Assembly (NCBI RefSeq): GCF_003012345.1
Contig: NZ_PVRV01000023.1
Coordinates: 248,001-312,000 of the forward strand
Length of the DNA: 64,000 bases
DNA from: Phytohalomonas tamaricis
Lineage (GTDB): Bacteria > Pseudomonadota > Gammaproteobacteria > Pseudomonadales > Halomonadaceae
Reading direction: 5' to 3'
The notes under the pieces: model-generated
Told to the model about the DNA's origin: nothing
The model's input: only the letters and a program-made list of their open reading frames with translations
The model's database searches: none
Shown here: one piece after another, positions 1 through 9,072 of the stretch
Layout of the letters: every line of letters starts with the position of its first letter
Position numbering within the stretch: position 1 is the stretch's first letter
Program-made: the position numbers and the translations under genes

Positions 1-469
1 GCGCGGGCAACAGGCGCTCATTTAACTCAACAGCCGAAGAAACATGCAGTGCGGTGGGAATCGTATCGTTACTGCTCTGCCCCATGTTGACATGGTCATT
101 CGGTCCGACCTTCAGGTCCGACGTTGACGCTAGATGGGCAATAACCTCATTGACATTCATATTGGTCGACGTACCAGAACCGGTCTGGAACACATCTACA
201 GGAAACTGATCAGCATGCTGACCGTCAATGATAGCGTTGGCCGCTTCGATGATCGCCTTGGCGCGTGCTCCATCGAGCAACCCAAGGTCGAGATTGACCT
301 CAGCCGCCGCACGCTTGACACGCGCTACCGCGTGAATGAACTGAGGCGGCAGAGGCTGCCCACTGACAGGGAAGTTCTCAATAGCACGCTGCGTCTGTGC
401 CCCATAAAGGGCATTTTCGGGTACTTCCAGTTCGCCCATGCTATCGCGTTCAATTCGGGTCTTGCTCAT
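1..469 (-). CDS. fumC: Class II fumarate hydratase, N-terminal part (runs off the window)
   Basis: Fumarase of the TCA cycle, interconverting fumarate and malate in the cytosol; the family is a homotetramer without an Fe-S cluster. The first 156 residues are visible, reading [20 protein letters not shown] and continuing into YGAQTQRA. The conserved block [14 protein letters not shown] lies near residues 97-110 and [10 protein letters not shown] near 126-135; both contribute to the fumarase active site. The start is supported by AGGAG about six bases upstream. The closest alternative is aspartate ammonia-lyase of the same superfamily, but the N-terminus and the short linker fit FumC better. 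The C-terminal two thirds, including the SS signature loop, lie outside the window. Confidence 0.93.
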   Translation of the reverse strand, partial: MSKTRIERDSMGELEVPENALYGAQTQRAIENFPVSGQPLPPQFIHAVARVKRAAAEVNLDLGLLDGARAKAIIEAANAIIDGQHADQFPVDVFQTGSGTSTNMNVNEVIAHLASTSDLKVGPNDHVNMGQSSNDTIPTALHVSSAVELNERLLPA

Positions 470-648
470 GCCACTCTCCTATCGAACAGACATCGTGTTG
501 ATCAAGGATGATCTTCGGTTCAACCACCATAGTCGATTCTATACTGGGTCATGCATGATTGTGCCAGACATCTGACTGCAACAAACATGCTCTCTTTGCC
601 ACAATACATTTTTAATGGTTTAAAACGAATTTCAGCAGGAGAACTACC

Positions 649-1068
649 ATGTGGTATCGCACTACCTTGACACTCAAGCCACGTCCACGCGGCTTTCATC
701 TGATCACCAATGATATTGTCGACGCCTTGCCACAGATGCGTGATATCACCACCGGCCTCATGCATCTGCAGATACTGCATACCTCGGCATCACTGACACT
801 CAATGAAAATGCCGACCCCGACGTACGTCACGATATGGAAGCCTTCGTCAACGACCGCATCCCCGGCGATCTGCCTTACTTTCGTCATACGCTTGAAGGG
901 GACGATGATATGCCTGCCCATATCAAAGCCAGTTTCTTTGGCACTCAACTGACACTAGCCATCGATTCAGGCCGCCTGGCGACGGGAACATGGCAAGGGA
1001 TATGGCTGGGAGAACACCGTGACCACGGTGGGGCGCGGAAAATTCTTGTTACCGTTTATGGCGAATAA
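649..1068 (+). CDS. yjbQ: YjbQ/UPF0047 family protein
   Basis: This 139-residue protein matches the length and pattern of the YjbQ (UPF0047) family. The block HTSASLTLNENADPDVRHDM near residues 44-63 and the later H-x-N/G-rich segment around GEHRDHGG are the family's conserved metal- or phosphate-binding-like positions. Family members have been linked to weak thiamine-phosphate synthase activity, but the physiological role is unsettled. A good ribosome site (AGGAGAA) precedes the ATG. It stands alone, divergent from fumC, with no thiamine genes nearby, so context adds nothing to function. Confidence 0.9.
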   Translation: MWYRTTLTLKPRPRGFHLITNDIVDALPQMRDITTGLMHLQILHTSASLTLNENADPDVRHDMEAFVNDRIPGDLPYFRHTLEGDDDMPAHIKASFFGTQLTLAIDSGRLATGTWQGIWLGEHRDHGGARKILVTVYGE

Positions 1069-1107
1069 TCAGGCTATGAGAGAGCAAGGGTTTTGACAGG
1101 GCTGAGC

Positions 1108-1809
1108 TCACCAGCCAAGGGATTGTTTGACAAAGGGGATGGTCAACTTGCGCTGCGCGGAAAGTGACGCGTGATCGAGACGGGAGAGATCATCAAATAA
1201 CATCGACAGCTGACGTGGCCCACGATGCAGGATGTAGCGCGCCACTTCATCGGGGAGTTGCATACCACGCACGCGGGCACGTAGCTGTAATGCCTGGGCC
1301 CGCCCAACATCGTCCAACGGCTTGAGATGGAACGTTGCGCCCCAGGTAAGCCGCGACGCCAGATCCGGCAACGCGATGGGCAACTGGCGCGGCGGCGCTG
1401 AAGTGGCAATGATCAACCGTCGCCCGGCATCGCGTAACCGATTGAAGCAGTGAAACAGTGCCTCTTCCCAACGCTTGCGCCCCGCCACTACCTCAAGGTC
1501 GTCAATCGCAACCAGATCAAGCTGTTCAAGCCCTTCAAGCATATGTGGCGGGAAATGCCCTAATTCAGTAAGTGGCAGATAGAGCGCCCGGGCATCACGC
1601 CCGCCCGCTTCATGACATGCTGCTTGTAGCAGGTGGCTGCGCCCCGACTCCTCGCGCCCCCACAGAAACACAAAGGGTTCACCTTCGTCATCGAGCTGAT
1701 GACGCAGTCGTTCTACCAGCGGGGCATTACCGCTTGGCATAAAGTTAGCGAAAGTCGCCTCATCACGCAGGCCTACGCCAAGAGGTAGCTGGGCAGGGCC
1801 AGGAGTCAT
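1108..1809 (-). CDS. hda: DnaA regulatory inactivator Hda
   Basis: Hda is a DnaA-like AAA+ protein that, with the DNA-loaded sliding clamp, stimulates ATP hydrolysis by DnaA and so prevents re-initiation of replication. At 233 residues it is the usual length. An N-terminal clamp-binding-like motif QLPLGV sits at residues 7-12. The Walker A region is GREESGRS (51-58) and Walker B is LVAIDD (99-104). The ASRLTWGATF segment near 150 carries the box VII arginine. Its start overlaps the end of perM by four bases, so translation of the two is probably coupled. The hda-perM pairing beside purMN is a conserved gammaproteobacterial arrangement. Confidence 0.95.
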   Translation of the reverse strand: MTPGPAQLPLGVGLRDEATFANFMPSGNAPLVERLRHQLDDEGEPFVFLWGREESGRSHLLQAACHEAGGRDARALYLPLTELGHFPPHMLEGLEQLDLVAIDDLEVVAGRKRWEEALFHCFNRLRDAGRRLIIATSAPPRQLPIALPDLASRLTWGATFHLKPLDDVGRAQALQLRARVRGMQLPDEVARYILHRGPRQLSMLFDDLSRLDHASLSAQRKLTIPFVKQSLGW

Positions 1810-2885
1810 GTCATATCTCGATCGTTGCCGTGTAGATCACTCTGATTCGTATATAACCCACTGTTTTTATAGCGCTCAATACCATAGCGCAAGACTACCA
1901 TGATAACGGCAGCTACTGGCAGTGCCAGGAGCACCCCAACGAAACCAAACAACTGGCCGCCCGCCATTACTGCAAAGATAACGACGACTGGATGCAGGCC
2001 AATCTTGTCGCCCAGCAGCAAGGGCTGAAAGACGATGCTTTCCAGTATCTGACCGACCATGAAAACAATGGCTACGCCAACCAACGGCAGCACGGCCTGG
2101 AATTGAAAGAAAGCCACCAGTTCGGCAATCGTCACGCCGATAATGACGCCTAGATACGGCACGATACTCGCAAGGCCGGCCAAAATACCAATCAGCAAGC
2201 CAAAACGGACCCCCAGTATTGAAAGTCCAATCGCATACACGATGCCCAACCCCAGCATGACCAGCAATTGCCCTCGCAGGAAAGCGCCCAATACATCATT
2301 GCACTCGCGAATCAGCTTGGTAACGATAGGTTCAAAGCGACGCGGCAATAAATCGCGCACAGCACCTTTCATGGGATCCCAATCCAGGAGCATGTAAAAC
2401 GCAACGACAGGAATGAGCGCAAGGTTGCCGATCCAGAATGCCAGTGCCAGCCCTGAACGTGACACTTGAGTAAGGACTTGCGCCGCTATTGTGCCGGTTT
2501 CACGCCAGTGTTCGGTGACGACTGCCCTCACCTGATCGAAACTGGCACTTAAATCGAGAGCGATATACTGCTCGATATAAGGCAACGCCTGACTCTGTAC
2601 CCAAGCGAGAATGGCCGGAACCGCATCGATGAATTGTAATAATTGCTGCCACAGCAGCGGTACAAGAATCAGGCCGCCACCGACCATGATCAGCGTCAAT
2701 ACCACAAACACCACCACCACCGCCCAGCGGCGTGGCAGCCCCTTTAATTCTAGATAGTCGGCGATTGGGTCGCCTAAATAAGCCAGAATCATACCGACAA
2801 AAAACGGCATCAAAATGGGGGTAAGCAATGTAAATAGCCAGATCAGGCCGGCCAAAATCAATAACATCCACCATTGGCGACGCAT
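1806..2885 (-). CDS. perM: AI-2E family transporter / PerM permease
   Basis: Polytopic inner-membrane protein of 359 residues with about eight hydrophobic segments, starting with LLILAGLIWLFTLLTPILMPFFVGMIL. The PerM/TqsA (AI-2 exporter) family pattern includes the early DYLE-KGLPRRWAV stretch and the late GVGLLVALPVAAV-type helix. Substrate is not predictable from sequence. It is upstream of, and overlaps, hda and diverges from purM across a gap of about 190 bases that must hold both promoters. The ATG has a weak ribosome site (GGAACGG). Confidence 0.88.
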   Translation of the reverse strand: MRRQWWMLLILAGLIWLFTLLTPILMPFFVGMILAYLGDPIADYLELKGLPRRWAVVVVFVVLTLIMVGGGLILVPLLWQQLLQFIDAVPAILAWVQSQALPYIEQYIALDLSASFDQVRAVVTEHWRETGTIAAQVLTQVSRSGLALAFWIGNLALIPVVAFYMLLDWDPMKGAVRDLLPRRFEPIVTKLIRECNDVLGAFLRGQLLVMLGLGIVYAIGLSILGVRFGLLIGILAGLASIVPYLGVIIGVTIAELVAFFQFQAVLPLVGVAIVFMVGQILESIVFQPLLLGDKIGLHPVVVIFAVMAGGQLFGFVGVLLALPVAAVIMVVLRYGIERYKNSGLYTNQSDLHGNDRDMT

Positions 2886-3074
2886 TCACCGTTCCTTGTC
2901 GTCTTGTTAACAGCACATCGGCGTACCATTTTAGAGACTTCTGTTCGCAGCGCTAGCGGTACAGCGGTGCGAGAGAGAAATGTCGATGATACAATGCCAG
3001 CTTTTCCGGCCCTGGGCCTGATTTAATGTGTTCGTGCGCCGTTCTCGCCAAGACCTCTCATGACAGGATCTCCC

Positions 3075-4139
3075 ATGACTTCCAACACGTCCAACGCCCC
3101 TCTCAGCTATAAAGATGCGGGGGTCGATATCGATGCTGGTAATGCGCTGGTGGAACGCATCAAGGGCGTCGCCAAACGTACATCCCGCCCTGAAGTGATG
3201 GGAGGGCTAGGTGGGTTCGGTGCACTGTGCCAGCTACCCAGCGGCTACCGTGAGCCGGTTCTTGTTTCCGGTACCGACGGTGTCGGCACCAAACTCCGTC
3301 TGGCCATGGATCTTGGCCGCCACGACACCATCGGTATCGATCTCGTTGCGATGTGCGTCAACGATCTGATCGTGGCCGGTGCTGAACCGCTGTTTTTCCT
3401 TGATTACTATGCCACCGGGAAACTTGATGTCGATGTCGCCGCCGATGTCGTCACCGGCATTGGCGAAGGCTGTGCTCAAGCCGGTTGCGCACTGGTCGGT
3501 GGTGAAACAGCGGAAATGCCCGGGATGTATGAAGGCTCTGATTACGATCTGGCGGGCTTCTGTGTCGGCGTGGTGGAGAAATCAGAGATTCTTGATGGCA
3601 AAAAAGTCGCTGAAGGCGATGTTGTGCTCGGACTCGCCTCTTCCGGGCCTCACTCCAACGGCTATTCATTGATTCGCAAGATCATCGAGCGCAGCGGCGA
3701 AGCGCTAGACACGACGCTTGATGGCGTAACGCTCGGCGATGCTCTGATGGCGCCGACCCGCATCTATGTCAAATCACTGCTTTCCCTGATCAAGGAAAGC
3801 GGCGTTGACGTTCATGCGCTCTCACATATTACCGGCGGTGGCTTGCTGGAAAACGTGCCACGTGTACTGCCTGAAACGGCTAGCGTTCATATCGATACAA
3901 CCGCCTGGCAGCGTCCATCCGTTTTTGACTGGCTACAACGTGAGGGCAATGTCGATGCACGGGAAATGTACCGCGTTCTGAACTGTGGTATCGGCATGGT
4001 AGTCGTCGTTTCCCACCAGCAGGCCGAGCAGGCCCAGGCGCACCTCGAAGCGCAAGGCGAAACAGTCTATCGTCTTGGTCAGGTCAAAAATCGGCAGGAT
4101 AACGAAGAGCAGGTTCAGCTGGAGAATCTTCCAGAATGA
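3075..4139 (+). CDS. purM: Phosphoribosylformylglycinamidine cyclo-ligase
   Basis: AIR synthetase closes the imidazole ring in step five of purine synthesis, converting FGAM to AIR with ATP in the cytosol. The 354-residue protein has the typical [13 protein letters not shown] start, the [11 protein letters not shown] block and the [11 protein letters not shown] motif. An ATG 15 bases upstream is also in frame, but this start is chosen because AGGA lies six bases before it and no ribosome site precedes the upstream one. The stop overlaps the purN start (ATGA), so the two form a translationally coupled purMN operon, as in many gammaproteobacteria. Confidence 0.96.
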   Translation: MTSNTSNAPLSYKDAGVDIDAGNALVERIKGVAKRTSRPEVMGGLGGFGALCQLPSGYREPVLVSGTDGVGTKLRLAMDLGRHDTIGIDLVAMCVNDLIVAGAEPLFFLDYYATGKLDVDVAADVVTGIGEGCAQAGCALVGGETAEMPGMYEGSDYDLAGFCVGVVEKSEILDGKKVAEGDVVLGLASSGPHSNGYSLIRKIIERSGEALDTTLDGVTLGDALMAPTRIYVKSLLSLIKESGVDVHALSHITGGGLLENVPRVLPETASVHIDTTAWQRPSVFDWLQREGNVDAREMYRVLNCGIGMVVVVSHQQAEQAQAHLEAQGETVYRLGQVKNRQDNEEQVQLENLPE

Positions 4140-4858
4140 ATTTTGATGCTGACAATGAGCAAAATGAAGGCTTTGAACCCGCACAGGTCGATAAGCGTCG
4201 TGTCGTCGTACTGATTTCGGGGAATGGCAGTAATTTACAAGCGCTGCTTGATGCTCAGGAACACGATGAGCTCGGTGGCGAAGTCGTCGCCGTCATCTCC
4301 AATCGTGGCGATGCCTACGGACTGGTGCGTGCCAAAGAAGCGGGCATTCCCGCTGTGGTACTGCCCCACAGTGAATACGAAAGCCGAGATGCATTCGATG
4401 GCGCCTTGATCAAGGTGATCGAGCGCCATGAGCCTAACCTTGTCGTCCTGGCCGGCTTCATGCGCATCTTGTCGCCGGTATTCGTTAACCGCTTCCATGG
4501 GCGTCTATTAAATATTCACCCCTCGTTGTTGCCCGCCTATCGTGGCCTTGATACCCATGCCCGCGTTATTGCCGACAAGAGCCTTGAACATGGTGCCAGT
4601 GTGCATTTCGTCAGTGACGAGCTTGATGGCGGCCCGGTTATCGTGCAGGCAGCGGTTAATGTCGAAGCGGAAGATACGGCAGAGAGCCTCGCCGAAAAGG
4701 TGCTGCGGCGCGAGCATCTGATCTATCCCATGGTTGTGAAATGGTTTCTCGAGGGGCGTCTGCAACTCGCCGCTGACGGCCCACGCCTCGACGGGCATAA
4801 ATTGCCTGAAGGCGGCCTGCGCCTAGGTGCCGATGACGTCGATGAAGAGGACCTGTAA
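4136..4858 (+). CDS. purN: Phosphoribosylglycinamide formyltransferase 1
   Basis: GAR transformylase uses 10-formyl-tetrahydrofolate in step three of purine synthesis. Visible landmarks are the phosphate-binding [11 protein letters not shown] loop, the catalytic [12 protein letters not shown] segment (Asn and His), and [10 protein letters not shown] with the catalytic Asp. At 240 residues it is longer than the usual 210 or so. The extra length is an acidic N-terminal tail of about 20 residues before [12 protein letters not shown] and a short C-terminal tail. The ATG overlaps the purM stop. A strong intrinsic terminator closes the operon. Confidence 0.95.
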   Translation: MNFDADNEQNEGFEPAQVDKRRVVVLISGNGSNLQALLDAQEHDELGGEVVAVISNRGDAYGLVRAKEAGIPAVVLPHSEYESRDAFDGALIKVIERHEPNLVVLAGFMRILSPVFVNRFHGRLLNIHPSLLPAYRGLDTHARVIADKSLEHGASVHFVSDELDGGPVIVQAAVNVEAEDTAESLAEKVLRREHLIYPMVVKWFLEGRLQLAADGPRLDGHKLPEGGLRLGADDVDEEDL

Positions 4859-4894
4859 ACGTTCGTCTTTATATTTTTCTTAGCACCTGCAAGC

Positions 4895-4929
4895 AAAGGC
4901 GCCTCAATAAGTGAGGCGCCTTTATTTTT
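4895..4929 (+). terminator. Intrinsic terminator of purMN
   Basis: A perfect 12-bp stem (AAAGGCGCCTCA paired with TGAGGCGCCTTT) encloses a five-base loop and runs into ATTTTTA, about 37 bases after the purN stop. Confidence 0.9.
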
Positions 4930-5045
4930 AACGTTCCAAAATATGCGCTATCGCCTTTACATAAGTCAGCGTCTGCTACCCTTGTTCAGGAACTTTCACG
5001 TGTGAACTTTGTTTGAAAGTAACGAATTAAAGGAGCATTCAGACC

Positions 5046-6116
5046 ATGGAGTATCGTCAACTAGGCGATTCAGGTTTACTGATTTCCACCATGACGCTGG
5101 GTACGCTGACGTTTGGCGGTCGTGATGGTTTTGAAAAATGCGGTGAAGTGGAGGTCGACCAGGCGCGACGCATGTTCGATCTTGCCGCTGATTACGGCGT
5201 GAATACGATCGATACAGCCGATCTTTATTCCACCGGTCTGGCTGAAGAAGTGGTCGGCAAGGCACTCGGAGATAAGCGTAACGATTTTATTCTCGCCAGC
5301 AAGGCACGCAGCCCGATGGGTGAAGGCCTCAATGAAAGTGGCGCGTCACGTTATCATCTCATCAGAGCGTGTGAAGCCAGCCTCAAGCGTCTTAACACTG
5401 ACCATATTGATCTTTATCAGATTCACAACTGGGATGGCGTGACCCCCATTGATGAAACGCTGGCGGCACTTGATCATCTTGTGCAATCCGGCAAGGTACG
5501 CTATGTCGGTACGTCCAACTACAGCGGCTGGCAGATGATGAAGACGCTGGGCCGTGCGGAGATGAATCGTCTGATCAAGCCGATCAGCCAACAAATCTAC
5601 TACACCCCTGAGTCGCGCGAAGCCGAATATGAGCTGTTGCCGCTGGCCATCGATCAGAATGTCGGTACGCTGATATGGGGGCCAATGGGCGAAGGCTTAC
5701 TGACTGGGCAGGTCCGCCGTGGCCAGGAAACTTCAGCCAATCACCGTCAGGGAAGCGGCTGGCCCGAGCCTTACGTACACAACAAGGAACGCGCTTATGA
5801 TCTCATCGATTTGTTAGTCGAAATCGGCGAAGCCCATGGCGTCTCCGCTGCCCGTGTGTGCCTTGCCTGGCTGCACAATCGTCCCGGTGTGACCTCGCTC
5901 ATCGTCGGTGCACGCTCGGAAGAACACGTGAAAGACAACCTGTCAGCCCCGGATCTTAAACTCAGTGATGATGAGGTCAATCGTATCGAGGAAGCGACGC
6001 GCCCAGCCCCGCTTTATCCGTATTGGCACAGAATCGTCTCTGGCATGGATCGTCTCGATCCCGCTGAAAAGCCTTTTCTTGATGGCTATCGCAAAACCAT
6101 CGAGAAAAATTCGTAG
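5046..6116 (+). CDS. Aldo/keto reductase
   Basis: NAD(P)H-dependent oxidoreductase of the AKR superfamily with a TIM-barrel fold, 356 residues. The catalytic tetrad can be placed: Asp56 and Tyr61 in NTIDTADLY, Lys86 in ILASKARS, and the His in LYQIHNWD near 127. The C-terminal cofactor-binding segment TSLIVGARSEEHVKDNL is typical. The substrate cannot be told from sequence; members reduce small aldehydes and ketones. It has a good ribosome site (AAGGAG) and is a single-gene unit bounded by terminators on both sides. Confidence 0.9.
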   Translation: MEYRQLGDSGLLISTMTLGTLTFGGRDGFEKCGEVEVDQARRMFDLAADYGVNTIDTADLYSTGLAEEVVGKALGDKRNDFILASKARSPMGEGLNESGASRYHLIRACEASLKRLNTDHIDLYQIHNWDGVTPIDETLAALDHLVQSGKVRYVGTSNYSGWQMMKTLGRAEMNRLIKPISQQIYYTPESREAEYELLPLAIDQNVGTLIWGPMGEGLLTGQVRRGQETSANHRQGSGWPEPYVHNKERAYDLIDLLVEIGEAHGVSAARVCLAWLHNRPGVTSLIVGARSEEHVKDNLSAPDLKLSDDEVNRIEEATRPAPLYPYWHRIVSGMDRLDPAEKPFLDGYRKTIEKNS

Positions 6117-6156
6117 CCAGGCCTGCGCGGCGATATAAGCAGTGAAAAAGAAACAT

Positions 6157-6190
6157 AAAAAGATAAGGCGCCTTACGGTGCCTTATCTTT
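6157..6190. terminator. Bidirectional terminator between the aldo/keto reductase gene and dcd
   Basis: A long stem beginning AAAAGATAAGGCGCC, with a TTAC loop and one G-U pair, is flanked by A-rich sequence on the left and T-rich on the right, so it can serve both convergent genes. Confidence 0.85.
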
Positions 6191-6224
6191 TAGTGCGAGC
6201 TTTTCAAGAAACTCACTGCCCCGT

Positions 6225-6791
6225 TTACGCTCTGGGCAAGGTTACGCCACGCTGGCCCATGTACTTACCACCGCGGTCTTTGTAAGAAACGTCGCAGAGC
6301 TCATCGGATTCCAGAAACAGCATCTGAGCCACGCCCTCATGGGCATAAATTTTCGCAGGCAGCGTAGTGGTATTGGAAAATTCCAACGTCACGTGCCCTT
6401 CCCACTCCGGCTCAAGCGGCGTCACGTTGACGATGATACCGCAGCGCGCGTAGGTCGATTTTCCCAGGCAGATCGTTAATACATTGCGGGGAATGCGGAA
6501 GTACTCAACGGTCCGCGCCAGAGCGAAGGAATTGGGAGGGATGATGCATACATCACCTTTCACATCGACGAAGCTTTTTTCATCGAAGTTCTTCGGATCG
6601 ACCGTGGCGGAGTGAATGTTGGTGAAGACCTTGAACTCATCTGAGCAGCGCACATCGTAGCCATAGCTCGACGTGCCATACGAAATCACCCGGCGCCCGT
6701 CATGATGGCGCACCTGATCGAACTCGAACGGCTCGATCATGCCTTCGGCTTCCGCCATGCGGCGAATCCACTTGTCCGATTTGATACTCAT
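6225..6791 (-). CDS. dcd: dCTP deaminase
   Basis: Deaminates dCTP to dUTP, feeding dTMP synthesis. The 188-residue protein starting [18 protein letters not shown] matches the family length. The active-site segments are GKSTYARCG (catalytic Arg near 116) and [13 protein letters not shown] (catalytic Glu near 137). The reading frame continues 30 codons upstream, but this ATG aligns with the family start and is preceded by AAGGA, so the longer form is probably untranslated. The gene is convergent with the aldo/keto reductase and downstream of apbC. Confidence 0.95.
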   Translation of the reverse strand: MSIKSDKWIRRMAEAEGMIEPFEFDQVRHHDGRRVISYGTSSYGYDVRCSDEFKVFTNIHSATVDPKNFDEKSFVDVKGDVCIIPPNSFALARTVEYFRIPRNVLTICLGKSTYARCGIIVNVTPLEPEWEGHVTLEFSNTTTLPAKIYAHEGVAQMLFLESDELCDVSYKDRGGKYMGQRGVTLPRA

Positions 6792-6897
6792 GCCGGGCGT
6801 CTGTCCTTTTTCGATAGTGGCAGCCAACGGTGAACCACCGAGGCATAAAAGCGGTTCAGTCAATGCTGCGGGGCTGTACATAAAACGGAAATACTAT

Positions 6898-6918
6898 GGG
6901 CCGGTATAATACCGGCCC
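6898..6918. promoter_or_regulatory. Strong 9-bp inverted repeat containing TATAAT, upstream of dcd
   Basis: Arms GGGCCGGTA and TACCGGCCC are separated by three bases. It lies 57 bases after the apbC stop and about 107 before the dcd start. It could end apbC transcription, or be part of a dcd promoter: on the minus strand TTTTGC lies 17 bases upstream of TATTAT, which is inside the repeat. Confidence 0.45.
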
Positions 6919-6974
6919 ACTGGATACTGCAAAAGCCTAACCGACAGCCTGCTGGCTATCATTAACAGAACCGA

Positions 6975-7814
6975 TCAGTCACTAAAGCTAATGGTTGGCC
7001 CGCTCTGCTTCTTGGCAGTACTGAGCTGCTCATTGATCCGGCGCGCCATTTCCTTGAACGTAATCGCCACGTCGGAATCAGGCTGTGCAACTACGGTAGG
7101 ATTGCCGCCATCGACCTGCTCACGAATCGACAAGGATAACGGCAGACGACCCAGCACTTCAGTATCATACTGCGCGGCGATACGGGCACCGCCTCCTTCG
7201 CCGAAGACGGGCTCGGTATGGCCACAGTTTGAGCAGGTATGCAGACTCATGTTTTCGACGACACCCAGCACCGGCACGTTAACCTTGCGGAACATCTCGA
7301 TACCCTTGCGCGCATCCAGCAGAGCAATGTCCTGCGGCGTGGTCACAATCACCGAGCCGGTCACGGGAACATGCTGCGCCAGAGTAAGCTGGATATCCCC
7401 CGTGCCTGGCGGCATATCGATGAAGAGATAATCGAGCTCGCCCCACCCTGTCTGGGTCAGCAATTGCTGGAAGGCACCGGAAACCATCGGCCCACGCCAT
7501 ACCATCGCCGTCTCGACATCGACCATATACGCCATCGACATCGACTTGATGCCATGCGCTTCGATCGGTGCCATGGTCTTCTCGTCAATCATGGTAGGAC
7601 GCGTGCCGGCCTTGATGCCCAGCATTTGCGCCTGGCTGGGGCCGTAAATGTCGGCGTCCAGCAGGCCTACCTTGAACCCTTCCGCCGCCATTGCCAGCGC
7701 AAGATTGACAGTTACGGTCGATTTGCCAACGCCGCCCTTACCGGACGCCACGGCGACCACATGCTTTACACTCTCGAGCACTTCGCTTTCTCCCTGCGTG
7801 ATTCCTGTTGACAC
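6975..7814 (-). CDS. apbC: Iron-sulfur cluster carrier ATPase ApbC/Mrp, short form
   Basis: Mrp/NBP35-type P-loop ATPase that holds and transfers [4Fe-4S] clusters to apo-proteins in the cytosol. The deviant Walker A is GKGGVGKS (residues 25-32), and the cluster-binding CxxC is Cys194-Ser-Asn-Cys197. At 279 residues it lacks the N-terminal MIP18/DUF59 domain found in the roughly 370-residue E. coli Mrp. The only reasonable start is GTG, as no in-frame ATG precedes the P-loop. E. coli has mrp divergent and adjacent to metG; here they are still divergent but separated by about 3.7 kb of other genes. Confidence 0.92.
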   Translation of the reverse strand: MSTGITQGESEVLESVKHVVAVASGKGGVGKSTVTVNLALAMAAEGFKVGLLDADIYGPSQAQMLGIKAGTRPTMIDEKTMAPIEAHGIKSMSMAYMVDVETAMVWRGPMVSGAFQQLLTQTGWGELDYLFIDMPPGTGDIQLTLAQHVPVTGSVIVTTPQDIALLDARKGIEMFRKVNVPVLGVVENMSLHTCSNCGHTEPVFGEGGGARIAAQYDTEVLGRLPLSLSIREQVDGGNPTVVAQPDSDVAITFKEMARRINEQLSTAKKQSGPTISFSD

Positions 7815-7951
7815 CCTACTCTCGCAGCGCCATGGATGGTGTCAGTATAACGCGTGAATGCGCTCGTTAACCAAGTGCAATGGTAGGTTTTGCACCATCA
7901 GGCGAAAAATTAAAATCTCATCATCACATGTCTATACATCGACGCTTGCGA

Positions 7952-8467
7952 TTAACGCCGCTTGGCAGGCAAAAGCAGCTTATCGTCGACAGGCACAAAG
8001 CGAGAGGCAGACTTGACCAACGCATCCGCTGTCAGCTTGGCCACACCGTAGACGTCAACCGACACATCAAAGGCTTGCCGGGCACGCTGCACGAGCAGAT
8101 CGAAATCGCCATCGCCTGACACCAGAACAATCACATCAGCGTCACGCGCATACTCCATGACGTCGAGCGTGATGCCGACATCCCAGTCGCCCTTGGCAGA
8201 ACCATCGCTGCGCTGAATGAACGGTTTCAACTTCACGTCAAAGCCAATGGCGCGCAGGATATTTTGAAATTGACGCTGCTTTTCATCGCCTCTGTCGATG
8301 GCATAGGCGATTGCCTTAACAACTTCTCTGTTGGCGGTCGCTTCAGCCCAGAAGGCGTTGTAATCAAAATGCAGGCCGAACGCCTGCTTGGTGGTGTAAT
8401 AGATGTTTTGAACATCAACAAAAATGGCAACTTTTTCCAAACGGGCATCTTGTTCCAAACAGATCAT
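7952..8467 (-). CDS. NYN-domain (LabA/DUF88) putative nuclease
   Basis: The protein of about 171 residues has the NYN (PIN-like) fold signature of the LabA/DUF88 family. Acidic positions expected to bind metal are Asp18 in IFVDVQN, Asp94/Asp96 in GDWDV, and Asp119/Asp121 in SGDGDF. Such proteins are predicted single-strand RNA nucleases; the target is unknown. It follows arfB by a few bases, so it may share its mRNA and perhaps a role in RNA or ribosome quality control (inference). The start is uncertain: a GTG nine codons upstream and a TTG three codons downstream are possible, the TTG having the better-spaced AAGGGAG. Confidence 0.82.
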   Translation of the reverse strand: MICLEQDARLEKVAIFVDVQNIYYTTKQAFGLHFDYNAFWAEATANREVVKAIAYAIDRGDEKQRQFQNILRAIGFDVKLKPFIQRSDGSAKGDWDVGITLDVMEYARDADVIVLVSGDGDFDLLVQRARQAFDVSVDVYGVAKLTADALVKSASRFVPVDDKLLLPAKRR

Positions 8468-8498
8468 GCTCCCTTGTGCTGTATGGCATGGCACAGCC

Positions 8499-8912
8499 TT
8501 AATAATTCACTTTTCCCCTGAGTGCCTTGTGTTGACCTTTCTTGGTCTTGCTGTCCATACGACGCTGCTTTGACCCCTTGGTCGGCTTGGTAGCCTTGCG
8601 CGTTTTCTGCACATAAATGACACGTTTGATCAGCTCGCTCAGACGCGCCAGCGCCTCTTCACGGTTGCGCTCCTGAGTGCGATGCTGCTGCGCCTTGATG
8701 ATGATGACACCCTCTTTGGTGATCCGCTGATCATTCAAGGCCAGCAGTTTTTCCTTGAAACCGGCATGGAGCGAGGACGCCTGGATATCGAAACGCAGAT
8801 GCACCGCCGACGCTACTTTGTTGACGTTCTGGCCTCCTGCACCCTGTGCACGTACTGCCTGCATCTCGATTTCACTATCGGGAATGGTGACATTGCGGGA
8901 GATCTGTAACAT
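8499..8912 (-). CDS. arfB: Alternative ribosome-rescue peptidyl-tRNA hydrolase ArfB
   Basis: ArfB (YaeJ) releases peptides from ribosomes stalled without a stop codon. The catalytic GGQ motif is at residues 26-28 in AQGAGGQNVNK. The C-terminal tail is strongly basic (TRKATKPTKGSKQRRMDSKT onward), as needed to probe the empty mRNA channel. The length of 137 residues is typical. The absence of a codon-recognition domain separates it from the class I release factors. It is the first gene of a probable two-gene unit with the NYN-domain protein. Confidence 0.93.
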   Translation of the reverse strand: MLQISRNVTIPDSEIEMQAVRAQGAGGQNVNKVASAVHLRFDIQASSLHAGFKEKLLALNDQRITKEGVIIIKAQQHRTQERNREEALARLSELIKRVIYVQKTRKATKPTKGSKQRRMDSKTKKGQHKALRGKVNY

Positions 8913-9072
8913 GAACTATTACTCATATAAAGCTAAAGCGCATGGGTGACCCGGACGCCCAGGAGACGGCGATAAGCTGAGCATCAACATCAGTACCGAT
9001 GACCATAGCAGTCATCGCCATCTGCGCGAAGCAGCTTGATCAAGCGGCTTTGCTCAACCCTGCGCAGTGTTA

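Noticed and set aside
2886-3074. Pur operator in the perM-purM gap
   Set aside because: No sequence close to the PurR box ACGCAAACGTTTGCGT was found.
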